Positions 19,665 to 29,026 are shown, counted from the stretch's first letter. The stretch: DNA of 64,000 nt from Vibrio toranzoniae (GCF_024347655.1 NZ_AP025514.1:1054001-1118000); one strand, 5' to 3'. Numbers and translations: made by a program. Notes: generated from the letters alone by a model not told the origin.

Positions 19665-19867
19665 AGATTCCTCATATTTTTGTGTTAGTAATTCTAAGAT
19701 TGAATTCTATAATTTCGCATAATTGCGTTATTTCTTAGTTTTAACTTGTTAGCACTATGTTGCGCAGTTTTAATGTGCATTATGCTGTGAAGTTAAAAGA
19801 AACATTTGGCATTTTTTTATGCCTTATTGTGTGTCGAGGAGTTTAACAAGCTTACTCTTTAGGGTGA

Positions 19868-19881
19868 TTGATCTTGATCAC
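19868..19881. promoter_or_regulatory. FNR-like box upstream of the DUF3360 gene
   Basis: TTGAT-CTTG-ATCAC matches the FNR consensus TTGAT-N4-ATCAA at 9 of 10 fixed positions. It lies about 205 bp upstream of the DUF3360 start and 574 bp upstream of the ABC importer ATPase, inside the divergent gap. Confidence 0.55.
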
Positions 19882-20259
19882 TTTAAGAGTGTATGTGAAA
19901 TAAAGCTACAAAATGAAGCGATTCATTAACGTACCATTGATGAATCATGTAATTTGTTTTCACAAGTTAACGTTTACTATCTTCTTTAAACTCTGTTGCC
20001 ACAGCGTTCGTTGATGTGCCTAAAACTTACTAGATTGTTTAATTACTACCTGCTTGTCCTGCTTATTAGCGAAACTCTTACAATCTAGTCCCTTTATAAT
20101 AATTGTGATTTATGTAATGACTTGTGTATTTATGTGTGCGCTATATGTTGTCGGCAATAAAGCATCTTAGTCACATAACTTGTTTTCCTTACCGAGTATA
20201 AGGTTACGACAATCTCATTTTGGTTAACTTTATTTAAACAATGTAAGAGAGGGCATTAC

Positions 20260-20277
20260 GAGTTATTGATATAACTC
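20260..20277. promoter_or_regulatory. Perfect 18-bp palindrome, candidate operator of the ABC importer
   Basis: GAGTTAT-TGAT-ATAACTC, 7-bp arms with a 4-bp centre, about 180 bp before the ATPase start. It does not match the ARG box well. The right arm overlaps a TATAAC that could serve as a -10. Confidence 0.4.
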
Positions 20278-20454
20278 ATTCATTAAATTGAGGGTAAAAC
20301 GCTACATAGTGCATAATAAATCAGTGTGAAGTGCTATTTATTCTGAATTTGCCAGGTTAATAATTTGTTGCATGTTGATCCGTGTGGTGCTAATTTGTAT
20401 CGCATGAAAAGGTCGGAGTACCTTGCATTTTCACAAACTTGGGAGAGAAAGCGC

Positions 20455-21225
20455 ATGAAAGATGTACCAGCGCTGGACATAAAGGATCTACACAAAACGT
20501 TTGGTCAAAATGAAGTTTTAAAGGGAATTTCACTTTCAGCGCATAAAGGCGACGTGGTATCAATTATCGGATCTTCAGGATCGGGTAAAAGTACTTTCCT
20601 TAGATGTATCAATCTTTTAGAGACACCTACCGCCGGCGAAATTTGGGTTAATGGCGAATTAATTCAAATGAAAAATAATCGTCAAGGTGTTTCTGTTCCT
20701 ACCAATGAAAAACAAGTTCAGCGAATCCGTTCTCGTTTGGCAATGGTTTTTCAAGGTTTTAATCTATGGTCTCACCTGACCGTTCTCGAGAATGTTATTG
20801 AAGCACCTGTTCACGTATTAGGTGTGCCTAAAGCACAAGCGATTGAAAATGCAGAGTTACTATTGAAGAAAGTAGGGCTGTATGAGCGTAAAGACTACTA
20901 CCCAGGACACTTATCCGGCGGGCAACAACAGCGCGCTGCGATTGCACGAGCGTTAGCGGTCGACCCCGAAGTGATGTTGTTTGATGAACCAACATCGGCA
21001 CTCGATCCTGAGTTAGTTGGTGAAGTTCTTGGCGTAATGCGTGATTTGGCTGAAGAAGGAAGAACCATGCTTGTGGTAACACATGAAATGGCTTTTGCTC
21101 GTGATGTATCAAACCACGTAATGTTTTTGCATCAAGGGCTAGTGGAAGAACAGGGCGATCCAGCAAAACTGTTTACGGAGCCTGAATCTGAGCGTTTACA
21201 ACAATTTATCTCGTCGATTTACTAA
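20455..21225 (+). CDS. Amino-acid ABC transporter ATP-binding protein (HisP/ArtP type)
   Basis: 256 aa cytoplasmic ATPase of a polar amino-acid importer. Walker A SGSGKSTFLRC, Q-loop MVFQGFNLWSHLTV, signature LSGGQQQRAAIARAL, Walker B VMLFDEPTSALDPE and switch His in VVTHEM are all present. I start at ATG 20455 (MKDVPALDIKDLHKTF), which is preceded by GGGAGAG at suitable spacing; the frame extends upstream, but those 30 residues are not part of the family. The four-gene order ATPase, binding protein, permease, permease resembles the arginine/histidine/ornithine systems. The exact substrate cannot be read from the sequence. Confidence 0.93.
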   Translation: MKDVPALDIKDLHKTFGQNEVLKGISLSAHKGDVVSIIGSSGSGKSTFLRCINLLETPTAGEIWVNGELIQMKNNRQGVSVPTNEKQVQRIRSRLAMVFQGFNLWSHLTVLENVIEAPVHVLGVPKAQAIENAELLLKKVGLYERKDYYPGHLSGGQQQRAAIARALAVDPEVMLFDEPTSALDPELVGEVLGVMRDLAEEGRTMLVVTHEMAFARDVSNHVMFLHQGLVEEQGDPAKLFTEPESERLQQFISSIY

Positions 21226-21238
21226 TCAGAATTGAAAT

Positions 21239-21265
21239 ACCGTTGCCAAGGTAAATAGCAACGGT
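21239..21265 (+). other. Intercistronic stem-loop between ATPase and binding-protein genes
   Basis: ACCGTTGC/GCAACGGT, a perfect 8-bp stem with an 11-nt loop, 13 nt past the ATPase stop, without a T run. Such hairpins commonly stabilise or process mRNA so that the binding protein is made in excess. Confidence 0.6.
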
Positions 21266-21361
21266 GTGAACAATGAAACACAACACGTAAGTTAATAAGC
21301 AACAACAAACACAATATTAAAACTAGCAAAACATAAAAACCTAAATCACAGGAGTAGGGAT

Positions 21362-22132
21362 ATGAAAAAGTGGTTATTAGTCGCGGCACTTGCTGCAACT
21401 GCTGCAACGGGCGTAGCTCAAGCAAAAGAATGGAAAACAGTACGCTTTGGTATTGAAGGTGCTTACCCTCCATTTAGCTGGACAGAAGCTGACGGTTCAC
21501 TGAAAGGCTTCGATGTCGATATGGCTAACGCGCTTTGTACTGAAATGCAGGTGCAGTGTAAGATCGTTGCACAAGACTGGGATGGCATCATTCCTTCTCT
21601 ACTTGCTCGTAAATATGATGCGATCATCGCCGCAATGTCTATCACGGAAGAACGTAAGAAAAAAATCGACTTCACTGGTAAATACGCACTTATCCCAAAC
21701 AAGTTCATCGCTAAAAAAGGTGCAGGCCTTAACTTTGATGATCTAAGTGGTCAAAAGATTGCCGTTCAACGTGCAACAACTCACGATAAATACCTAACAG
21801 ACAACTATGGCGACACAGTAGAGATCGTTCGCTACGGTTCATTCGACGAAGCTTACCTTGATCTAGCAAACGGTCGTGTTGCTGCTGTACTCGGTGATGC
21901 ATCTGCTCTAGAAGAAGGCGTGCTGAACAAAGCGGGTGGTGAAGACTACGAATTCGTTGGTCCATCACTAACTGATCCTAAGTGGTTCGGCGAAGGTTTT
22001 GGTATTGCTTTACGTAAGCAAGACAAAGATCTGACTAAGCAATTAGATGCGGCAATCCTTTCACTACGTGAAAAAGGCATCTATCAAGATATCGCGGCTA
22101 AATACTTCAACTACGACGTATACGGTCAGTAA
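21362..22132 (+). CDS. Periplasmic amino-acid-binding protein (HisJ/ArtJ family)
   Basis: 256 aa with a clear signal peptide: MKKWLLVAALAATAATGVAQA then KEWKTVRFG. The mature part has the family-3 solute-binding features: GAYPPFSWTEADGSLKGFDVDMANALC, then AMSITEERKKKIDFT. The residues fit ligands such as arginine, lysine, ornithine or histidine, but I cannot decide among them. A strong GGAG ribosome-binding site precedes the start (CAGGAGTAGGGAT). Hairpins lie both before and after the gene, consistent with higher expression than the permeases. Confidence 0.93.
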   Translation: MKKWLLVAALAATAATGVAQAKEWKTVRFGIEGAYPPFSWTEADGSLKGFDVDMANALCTEMQVQCKIVAQDWDGIIPSLLARKYDAIIAAMSITEERKKKIDFTGKYALIPNKFIAKKGAGLNFDDLSGQKIAVQRATTHDKYLTDNYGDTVEIVRYGSFDEAYLDLANGRVAAVLGDASALEEGVLNKAGGEDYEFVGPSLTDPKWFGEGFGIALRKQDKDLTKQLDAAILSLREKGIYQDIAAKYFNYDVYGQ

Positions 22133-22152
22133 TCTCTAGCGTCATTTCTTAA

Positions 22153-22172
22153 GGGAGAGGTTCTCCTCTCCC
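22153..22172 (+). other. Intercistronic stem-loop after the binding-protein gene
   Basis: GGGAGAGG-TTCT-CCTCTCCC, a perfect 8-bp GC-rich stem with a 4-nt loop and no T run, 21 nt after the binding-protein stop and about 40 nt before the permease start. Likely a 3' stability barrier or partial attenuator. Confidence 0.7.
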
Positions 22173-22210
22173 TGTCTTACCAACTTTTCGCAGTTCTGTT
22201 GGAATTCATT

Positions 22211-22951
22211 ATGTTTGATTTACAAGGATATGAAGCGTCGATCCTAAAAGGGGCGGTGCTTACAATCGAAGTTGCTTTATTGTCGCTGATTTTAGCTATG
22301 GCGCTTGGCATGCTAGGCGCTTTGGCAAAGCTTGCACCCTATCGTTGGGCTCGCGCCATCGCAACCCTCTACACAACCGTCATTCGAGGCATTCCAGATC
22401 TCGTATTGATGATGCTGATTTTCTTTGGTGGACAAATCCTTTTAAATAACAGTTTGTACTCCATCAATGAGTGGCTCAATGAGTGGTTCACATCAAGTGA
22501 TCCTAACCATGAATGGACCGCTTACTTACCCGATTATATTGATGTCAGCCCATTTATTGCTGGTGTTTTAACGATAGGCTTCATCTTTGGCGCTTACATG
22601 GCAGAAACATTCCGTGGCGCGATCATGGCGGTGGATAGCGGTGAAATGGAAGCGGCGAAAGCTTACGGCATGAGCCCTGTACTGGCATTCCGTCGTATTC
22701 TATTGCCACAAATGATTCGTCACGCCTTACCGGGTTTTGGCAACAACTGGTTGGTATTACTTAAAACCACCGCGTTAGTTTCCATTATCGGCTTAGAAGA
22801 TATGGTGCGTGTTAGCGCATTAGCCGCGGGTTCAACCAAAATGCCATTTACCTTCTATATGACAGTGGCGCTTATCTTCCTATTCTTCACCAGTGTTTCG
22901 ACGGGCTTGCTAAAGCTGGTTGAACGTAAATTCAGTATCCACGCGAGGTAG
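22211..22951 (+). CDS. Amino-acid ABC transporter permease (HisQ/ArtQ type)
   Basis: 246 aa inner-membrane permease. Start ATG 22211 (MFDLQGYEAS) has GGAA 6 nt upstream; an upstream TTG at 22199 would put the ribosome-binding site inside the gene. It has about five hydrophobic segments and the EAA coupling loop EMEAAKAYGMSPVLAFRRILLPQ. An insert of about 25 residues (NEWFTSSDPNHEWTAYLPDY) between membrane segments is typical of the HisQ-like branch. It lies 2 bp upstream of the second permease. Confidence 0.92.
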   Translation: MFDLQGYEASILKGAVLTIEVALLSLILAMALGMLGALAKLAPYRWARAIATLYTTVIRGIPDLVLMMLIFFGGQILLNNSLYSINEWLNEWFTSSDPNHEWTAYLPDYIDVSPFIAGVLTIGFIFGAYMAETFRGAIMAVDSGEMEAAKAYGMSPVLAFRRILLPQMIRHALPGFGNNWLVLLKTTALVSIIGLEDMVRVSALAAGSTKMPFTFYMTVALIFLFFTSVSTGLLKLVERKFSIHAR

Positions 22952-22953
22952 TT

Positions 22954-23631
22954 ATGGACTTTTCATTGATAATTGAAAGCCTGCCGATTTACCTTAGTGG
23001 TTTATGGACAACGGCTTGGATGGTTTGCTTAGCTTTGATCATTGGCTTATTTGTCGCCATACCATTAGCTATCTCTCGCAACAGCCCAAATATGCTGATT
23101 AATGCCCCTGCTTGGTCATTCATCTATTTCTTTCGTGGTACGCCGTTATTGGTGCAGTTGTATCTTATTTACTACGGTATGGACCAGTTCTTCCCAGTAA
23201 AAGACACATTGTGGGAAAACGCTTGGTTCTGTGCTCTGGTGGCATTCATTCTTAACACATCAGCATATACAGCAGAGATCATTCGCGGTGCTATTAATGG
23301 CTTACCAAAAGGTGAAGTTGAAGCGGCAAAAGCATACGGCATGAGTACAGCGAAGACTTATAGACGTATTATTCTGCCAAGCGCTCTACGCCGCGCACTA
23401 CCGGCTTACAGTAACGAAGTTATCTTCATGCTTCACGGTTCAGCGGTAGCCGGTATCGTAACGATTATGGATCTTACGGGTGCTGCGCGTTTGGTTAACT
23501 CACGTTACTACGCTCCGTTCGAGTCTTTCCTAACAGCGGGTCTTTTCTACATGGCGTTGACGTTTATCATTATTGCGATTTTTAAATTCGCAGAAAAACG
23601 TTTCTTAGCTTACCTAAGACCGCTTAGCTAA
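22954..23631 (+). CDS. Amino-acid ABC transporter permease (HisM/ArtM type)
   Basis: 225 aa, second permease of the heterodimeric importer channel. The EAA loop GEVEAAKAYGMSTAKTYRRIILPSALRRA is present and the N-terminal FSLIIESLPIYLSGLWTT motif fits HisM-like proteins. It starts 2 bp after the first permease, so both are translated from one message. A strong terminator follows at 23663-23689. Confidence 0.92.
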   Translation: MDFSLIIESLPIYLSGLWTTAWMVCLALIIGLFVAIPLAISRNSPNMLINAPAWSFIYFFRGTPLLVQLYLIYYGMDQFFPVKDTLWENAWFCALVAFILNTSAYTAEIIRGAINGLPKGEVEAAKAYGMSTAKTYRRIILPSALRRALPAYSNEVIFMLHGSAVAGIVTIMDLTGAARLVNSRYYAPFESFLTAGLFYMALTFIIIAIFKFAEKRFLAYLRPLS

Positions 23632-23662
23632 TAAGCAGACAGCAATAATTTCAGTTGAACAA

Positions 23663-23689
23663 ACGGCGCTTTCATAGCGCCGTTTTTTT
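23663..23689 (+). terminator. Terminator of the ABC importer operon
   Basis: ACGGCGCT-TTCAT-AGCGCCGT, a perfect 8-bp stem followed by seven T on the plus strand; it also lies between the convergent operon and xthA. Confidence 0.93.
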
Positions 23690-23713
23690 ATGGATAAACT
23701 CGTTTGCGTTGAG

Positions 23714-24520
23714 CTATTTAAACGTCGACCAAATTGGTGCGTGATCAGACGGTTTTTCAATACCACGCAGCTCGTAGTCGATGCCTGCTTCAGTACATTT
23801 ATCTATAAGTTTCTGTGTGGCTAGGACTACATCAATACGTAGGCCACGGTTGTCTACGAAACCTTTCGAGCGGTAATCGAACCACGAGTATTGATCGTTT
23901 ACTTCAGGGTGCAATAAACGGAAGCTATCCACAAAACCCCAATCCATCAATGTTTTCAACCATTCACGTTCTTCTGGTTGGAAAGAACACTTACCGGTTT
24001 TCAGCCAACGCTTCGCATTAGGTTCACCAATACCGATATCAGCGTCGATAGGGCTGATATTAATGTCGCCCATCACAATCACTTGTTCATCTTTGTTGTG
24101 GTAATCGTTTAGGTAAGTCATCAAATCTTTGTAGAATTGACGCTTGTACGGGTATTTGGTTTCGTGCTTGATGTTATCACCTTGAGGGAAGTAGCCATTT
24201 AGCACAGTAACCTTTTCACCATTTTCATCTTCAAACGTCGCCATGATCATGCGCTTTTGATGGTCTTCATTGTCTGTTGGAAACCCCTTCTGCACAGAGA
24301 TAGGCTCTTGCTTACACAACATAGCCACACCGTAGTGTGCTTTTTGACCGTGGAAGTAAACCTTGTAGCCCATTGCTTCAACATCAGCAATAGGGAAAGC
24401 TTCATCGTGCACTTTTATCTCTTGCAGACCAATTACGTCCGGTTGGTGTTTGTCGATAACAGCTTGCAGTTGATGAAGTCGGGCTCTTAGGCCGTTGATG
24501 TTGAAGCTAATTACTTTCAT
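23714..24520 (-). CDS. xthA: Exodeoxyribonuclease III (AP endonuclease)
   Basis: 268 aa, the E. coli length. It cleaves at abasic sites in base-excision repair and acts as a 3' exonuclease. Catalytic residues are visible: Glu34 in GLQEIKV, the Asp/Asn pair in [15 protein letters not shown], and His260 in PSDHAPIW. It is monocistronic and convergent with the ABC importer operon. Confidence 0.97.
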   Translation of the reverse strand: MKVISFNINGLRARLHQLQAVIDKHQPDVIGLQEIKVHDEAFPIADVEAMGYKVYFHGQKAHYGVAMLCKQEPISVQKGFPTDNEDHQKRMIMATFEDENGEKVTVLNGYFPQGDNIKHETKYPYKRQFYKDLMTYLNDYHNKDEQVIVMGDINISPIDADIGIGEPNAKRWLKTGKCSFQPEEREWLKTLMDWGFVDSFRLLHPEVNDQYSWFDYRSKGFVDNRGLRIDVVLATQKLIDKCTEAGIDYELRGIEKPSDHAPIWSTFK

Positions 24521-24689
24521 TTGTTTTTATACCTCTCGTAAACCTTTGTCACTGCGAGTTTTCAAAGATTTTTGATTTGGTGGATTTCATGGTTCATCGT
24601 ATTTAACCATGCTTAATAATTTCTGTCGCCATTTTGTCGAGACTAAATGGCGACGTTAAATTGTGTGAATACCTAGAGTTACGCTGAGT

Positions 24690-26858
24690 CTACTGAGTTT
24701 TTAGTAAGTCTAAAAAGAAGGCGTATTCAAGAGCATTTTCTTTTAATCGCTTAAATCGACCAGAAGCGCCGCCGTGACCGGCTTCCATATCGGTTTTGAA
24801 CACCAGTACATTGTTGTCTGTTTTCATTTCACGCAGCTTCGCCACCCACTTCATTGGCTCAAAGTATTGCACCTGTGAGTCATGGAGACCTGTTGTCACC
24901 AACATGTTCGGGTAGCTTTGCACTTTTACATTGTCGTATGGTGAGTAACCCAACATGTAATCGTAGTAGGTTTTATCGTTTGGGTTGCCCCATTCGTCAT
25001 ACTCGTTGGTGGTTAGAGGGATCGATTCATCAAGCATGGTTGTCACAATGTCTACAAACGGAACATGTGCACCAATACCACGGTACAGTTCTGGCGCTTG
25101 GTTGATGATTGCCCCCATTAGTAGACCGCCAGCAGAACCGCCCACCGCAAATACTTTATCTTTAGCGCCGTAACCTTCTTCAACAAGCTCTTTGGTTACA
25201 TCGATAAAGTCATTGAACGTGTTTTGTTTGGTCAGCTTTTTACCGTCTTCATACCAAGGACGTCCTAGCATTTCTGAACCGCGGATGTGAGCGATCGCAA
25301 AAACGAAGCCTCTATCAAGCAGGCTGAGACGAGTTGAGCTGAAGGTCGGTTCAATGGTGGAGCCGTAAGACCCATAGCCGTATTGGTAGATTGGGTTAGT
25401 GCCGTCTTTTTTGAACAAATCTTTACGATACACCAAAGAGACAGGGACTTGCTTACCATCGCGAGCCGTAACCATAATTCGCTCTGATTGGTAGTTATCC
25501 GCTTCAAAGTCACCTAATACTGGTGTTTGCTTTTTGATTTCAGACTCACCCGTGCTGAGGTCAAAATCATAGTAAGTACCTGGCGTGGTTAAGCTGCTGT
25601 AATAGATACGAACTTTTGAGTTATCTAATTCATAGTTACTCGTTAAGTAAGCGGCGAAAGCGGTGTCGTTAAATTCAAGTGGGAACTCGTTGCCTGTTGA
25701 GAGTTGGCGAACTTTTACTGTAGACAAGCCATCCGCGCGTTGCTCGTAAACAAGATGGTCATCAAAGAACTCGAAATCAACAAGTTGAGTGTTGTCGTCT
25801 GCTGCGATGACATCGACCCATTTTGAGCGGTCATGCATGTCTTCGGCTGTGACTTTCATTAAACGGAAGTTGACTGCTTGGTAGTTGGTGTAGATGTAAT
25901 ACCAATCACCTAGCTTAGCGATGCTGTACTCAATACCCGTTTCTCGTGGGTAAAAAGCTTCAGCTTTAGCCTTCGGGTTGTTGGCATCGATGACTGACAC
26001 ACCACTGGTTTCTGTGCTCGAGTGCCAAATGTAGACCTGTTCACCATCTTTGCTTTTACTTAAAGAGGTGTAGTAAGCGCTGTCGGTTTCTTCGTAGATT
26101 AGCTCATCGCTTGTTTGAGGTGTGCCTAATACGTGGCGGTAAACTTGATAACCTAGCAGCGTTTGTGGATCTTTCTTAATGTAGTAAAAGGCTTGGTTAT
26201 CGTTTTGCCACGCGATAGCACTCGAAGCACCTTCTATTTCGTCTTTTAGGTATTCACCAGTGGTGAGGTCTTTAATCTTGATGGTGTAAATGCGGCGACT
26301 CAGAGTATCTTCGCCATAGGCCAACAAGTTTTCGTCTGGGCTGATTGTTAGGCCACCAATACTGAAGAATTCGTGTTCTTTTGCTAGTTCGTTAACGTCT
26401 AAGATGACTTGCTTGTCTGTGCCTAAAAAGTCTTTTTCACGCAAGTGAACTGGGTATTCGTTGTCACCTGTAACTTCATTCGAGTAGTAGTAGCTGCCTT
26501 TGCGAACTGGTACCGAATTGTCGTCTTTGGCGATTCGTCCTTTGATCTCCTCAAATAGCTGTTCTTGCAATGCTTCAGTGTGTTTGAGCACAGTGTTGGC
26601 GTACTGATTCTCTTGCTCGAGGTGGTGCAAGATCTCTGGATCTTGGCGTTCGTCGTCACGCATCCAGTAGTAATCATCGATTCGGGTATCACCATGAATC
26701 GTCATTGCATGAGGGACTTTCTTAGCAACAGGAGCTTGTGTTTGCTGAGCGATGAGTTGCGATTGAGAGTAGTGGTTCATGGTTGGTATTCCTTGATTGC
26801 TGCATCCGGCGACAAGTGCGACCGATGATATGGCTAATGTGGTTAAAGCTAAACGCAT
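24690..26858 (-). CDS. ptrB: Oligopeptidase B-like S9A peptidase with a lipoprotein signal
   Basis: 722 aa, serine peptidase of the prolyl oligopeptidase family that cleaves after Lys/Arg in short peptides. The body aligns throughout with E. coli PtrB: HAMTIHGDTRIDDYYWMRDD, VPFVDIVTTMLDESIPLTTNEYDEWGNP and nucleophile Ser575 in VGGSAGGLLMG; the catalytic His is in EAGHGG near the end. The start MRLALTTLAISSVALVAGC contains a lipobox (LVAGC, Cys19), then about 30 extra residues before the PtrB start. The E. coli enzyme is cytoplasmic with no such leader. The sequence therefore suggests a membrane-anchored periplasmic form. No operon partner is visible. Confidence 0.92.
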   Translation of the reverse strand: MRLALTTLAISSVALVAGCSNQGIPTMNHYSQSQLIAQQTQAPVAKKVPHAMTIHGDTRIDDYYWMRDDERQDPEILHHLEQENQYANTVLKHTEALQEQLFEEIKGRIAKDDNSVPVRKGSYYYSNEVTGDNEYPVHLREKDFLGTDKQVILDVNELAKEHEFFSIGGLTISPDENLLAYGEDTLSRRIYTIKIKDLTTGEYLKDEIEGASSAIAWQNDNQAFYYIKKDPQTLLGYQVYRHVLGTPQTSDELIYEETDSAYYTSLSKSKDGEQVYIWHSSTETSGVSVIDANNPKAKAEAFYPRETGIEYSIAKLGDWYYIYTNYQAVNFRLMKVTAEDMHDRSKWVDVIAADDNTQLVDFEFFDDHLVYEQRADGLSTVKVRQLSTGNEFPLEFNDTAFAAYLTSNYELDNSKVRIYYSSLTTPGTYYDFDLSTGESEIKKQTPVLGDFEADNYQSERIMVTARDGKQVPVSLVYRKDLFKKDGTNPIYQYGYGSYGSTIEPTFSSTRLSLLDRGFVFAIAHIRGSEMLGRPWYEDGKKLTKQNTFNDFIDVTKELVEEGYGAKDKVFAVGGSAGGLLMGAIINQAPELYRGIGAHVPFVDIVTTMLDESIPLTTNEYDEWGNPNDKTYYDYMLGYSPYDNVKVQSYPNMLVTTGLHDSQVQYFEPMKWVAKLREMKTDNNVLVFKTDMEAGHGGASGRFKRLKENALEYAFFLDLLKTQ

Positions 26859-27056
26859 CTGTATATCCTTATTGTGTTCCTTACTCGTTTTAATGCCAGC
26901 ATCCTTTTTCTAGTTACCTTGGTTTTCTTCCAGTGATGTTGTTTATATTGGATTCTGGATTTATATTTTTAACGTAAGTCTCTGTTATTGTTTTCAAAAA
27001 ATCAAAGTAATGTTGAATGAAATTGCTGATTCGTGAGAGAGGAAAAAATAAATGTG

Positions 27057-27086
27057 AAAAAAGGGACATACTCTTCAGTATGTCCC
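27057..27086 (-). terminator. Terminator after emrD
   Basis: GGGACATACT-CTTC-AGTATGTCCC, a perfect 10-bp stem followed on the minus strand by CTTTTTT-type tail; 27 bp past the emrD stop. Confidence 0.92.
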
Positions 27087-27113
27087 TCTTCGTTGTTTGG
27101 GCAGGGTTGAGTT

Positions 27114-28319
27114 TTAGATTACCAACGGCATTTCGTTTGAGTGATCATGTTTACGATTGACCCAACGTAAACCAAGCATCACGATAAATGACATTACAAT
27201 CATCAAACAACCGAGTGGCAGTTGGTCTTGAGCGGGGAAGAACGATGCCAATAGTGTTGCGATACCAGCTCCTAAGTTCTGCATGCCACCTAAAATAGCA
27301 CCTCCCGTGCCTGCATGGTATGGGAATGGCGAAAGCGCCCCTGTTGTTGCGGCTGGGAATAGGATGCCAGCGCCCAAGAAGTAAATAGTTGCACCGCCAA
27401 TCAGAGTTAATGCTGTCGTTTGACCAAACAGGCCCGGAATCAATACCACGGTTGAGCCTACTAAGATCGCCACTAGACCAACATTCAGTGAGCGGCGCTC
27501 AGAGCGACGTTGTGCGATGTAACTCGATAAGCCAGCACCGACTAAGTAACCCGGAATGGGTAAGACAAACAACAAGCTTACTGTGGTCGCTGGTAAGCCT
27601 AGTACGCCGCCAAGCAGTACGCCTGCCGCAGCTTCAAATACGGCTACTCCAGCAAATGTTGCGACCAATATCAGTAAGAAACCTTGGAAGCGTTTGTCGG
27701 ACAGAACGAATTTGTAGCTATTGACCACCGATTCATGTTTGCGTCGCTCTTTTGGTAGGGTTTCCATCATGCTCGTCATCATGGTGATCACAACGGCTAT
27801 GCCAAACAGCGCAAGGAATAGATAGCTAGAACGCCAACCGAAAACTTCTGTTAGATAACCACCCAATACAGGCGCCATCAATGGTGAGAAAATCACACAC
27901 ATGCTGATTAAACTGTTTGCACGGTGCAGCTCTGCGCCTTCAAAACAGTCACGAGTCAATGTACGAGACATCGCCCCACCACAACCGATTCCCAACCCTT
28001 GGATAAAGCTACCTGCTAAGAACCAGTCATATTCATGAGCGAATAATGCCATCAAAGTACCAATGATATAGATGATTAACCCAGCAACGATGATTGGTTT
28101 ACGACCTAGACGATCAGAAAGCGGGCCGTAGACAAATTGCGACAGGCCATAAGGGATCAGGTAACACGCCATCACCGCTTGAAGTGAAGACGCTGATACT
28201 AAGAACTCACCCGCCATATGACCGATAGAAGGCACATACATCGTTTGAGTCATTTGACCTACGGCAGTCAGAATTGCGATTAAAAAGGTAAGTTTCGCTA
28301 ATGGAAACGAGGCGGACAT
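27114..28319 (-). CDS. emrD: EmrD-type MFS multidrug efflux transporter
   Basis: 401 aa, 12 membrane segments. The start region AVGQMTQTMYVPSIGHMA, the MFS motif SDRLGRKPII between segments 2 and 3, and GGAMSRTLTRD and GTGGAILGGMQNLGAG match E. coli EmrD (394 aa) along its whole length. It should expel hydrophobic toxic compounds by proton antiport from the inner membrane. It stands alone with its own terminator. A short inverted repeat lies 165 bp upstream (28484-28502). Confidence 0.9.
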   Translation of the reverse strand: MSASFPLAKLTFLIAILTAVGQMTQTMYVPSIGHMAGEFLVSASSLQAVMACYLIPYGLSQFVYGPLSDRLGRKPIIVAGLIIYIIGTLMALFAHEYDWFLAGSFIQGLGIGCGGAMSRTLTRDCFEGAELHRANSLISMCVIFSPLMAPVLGGYLTEVFGWRSSYLFLALFGIAVVITMMTSMMETLPKERRKHESVVNSYKFVLSDKRFQGFLLILVATFAGVAVFEAAAGVLLGGVLGLPATTVSLLFVLPIPGYLVGAGLSSYIAQRRSERRSLNVGLVAILVGSTVVLIPGLFGQTTALTLIGGATIYFLGAGILFPAATTGALSPFPYHAGTGGAILGGMQNLGAGIATLLASFFPAQDQLPLGCLMIVMSFIVMLGLRWVNRKHDHSNEMPLVI

Positions 28320-29026
28320 TTGCGTATCTCTCCAAAAAATAGGACGTAAAAAGCCTTAGCGCTCCATTAAGGAGAGCCAAATAAGTAAAGTGATTAGGGA
28401 ATCTAGGCGCGAGATATTAGAACTTGAGTGGCGACTTAGCAATCAAAAAATGTGAAGTTGGACAAGATAAAAATCTATAACTTGGATTATAAAAACTAAT
28501 CCGAAATTAGTGCGGTTTAACGATAAAAAGGGTGAATAGGTTTCCTTGAAATATCACAATTACGATGACCTACTTGAGGTATTCATAATATTCATAACCT
28601 GAAGTGCAGACGAAAAGAAGTTTAAGGAGAAAGGTTTCAGTAGCCGAGTGAAATATAACCGTTTTTATCAGAGTGACGATGTAGAAAATAAAAAAGGTTG
28701 CCTTGATAAAACAGCATTCCCATTAATGATGACAGGTTAAACGTCTCTCTAGTTGCGTCTATCTTAGTTGCGAACACCGTTAGTTGGGCATTTTCGCTTC
28801 AATCATTTAACTTGGCGTGACAAGCTGAAAGCTCTTGAAATCACAGTAACAAAAGACAAAAACACGACTTATTAACATTTATGTAAACTTTCGTTTTATA
28901 TGTCTGCAAATTGTGCTGTAATTATCCGCTAAGCTATTCGTCTAACCTCATTAGCATTGTATGCAGGTAGTTATCAATGTGAGAGTTAGGGTTAAGGAAG
29001 TCTTTTGGCTTAAATAAGGATATTCA
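28320..29026. other. 707-bp divergent intergenic region
   Basis: No credible gene. It contains GGATTA-N7-TAATCC (28484-28502), a possible operator for emrD. Upstream of the chemoreceptor a CAAATTGT-N10-TCCGCTAA pair (28907-28932) loosely resembles a sigma-28 flagellar promoter (consensus TAAAGTTT-N11-GCCGATAA), with several mismatches. AAGGA-like purines precede the MCP start. Confidence 0.45.

Larger units (their letters stand above)
19665..20454. other. 790-bp divergent intergenic region
   Basis: AT-rich, no credible coding frame apart from a possible 30-codon extension of the ATPase gene from an ATG-less start at 20365. It contains the FNR-like box (19868-19881) and a perfect palindrome (20260-20277). 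It should hold the promoters for the DUF3360 gene and the ABC importer; no strong -35/-10 pair was found. Confidence 0.5.

Noticed and set aside
20365..20454. 30-codon extension of the ABC ATPase gene
   Set aside because: The ATG at 20455 has the better ribosome-binding site and the normal family N-terminus.
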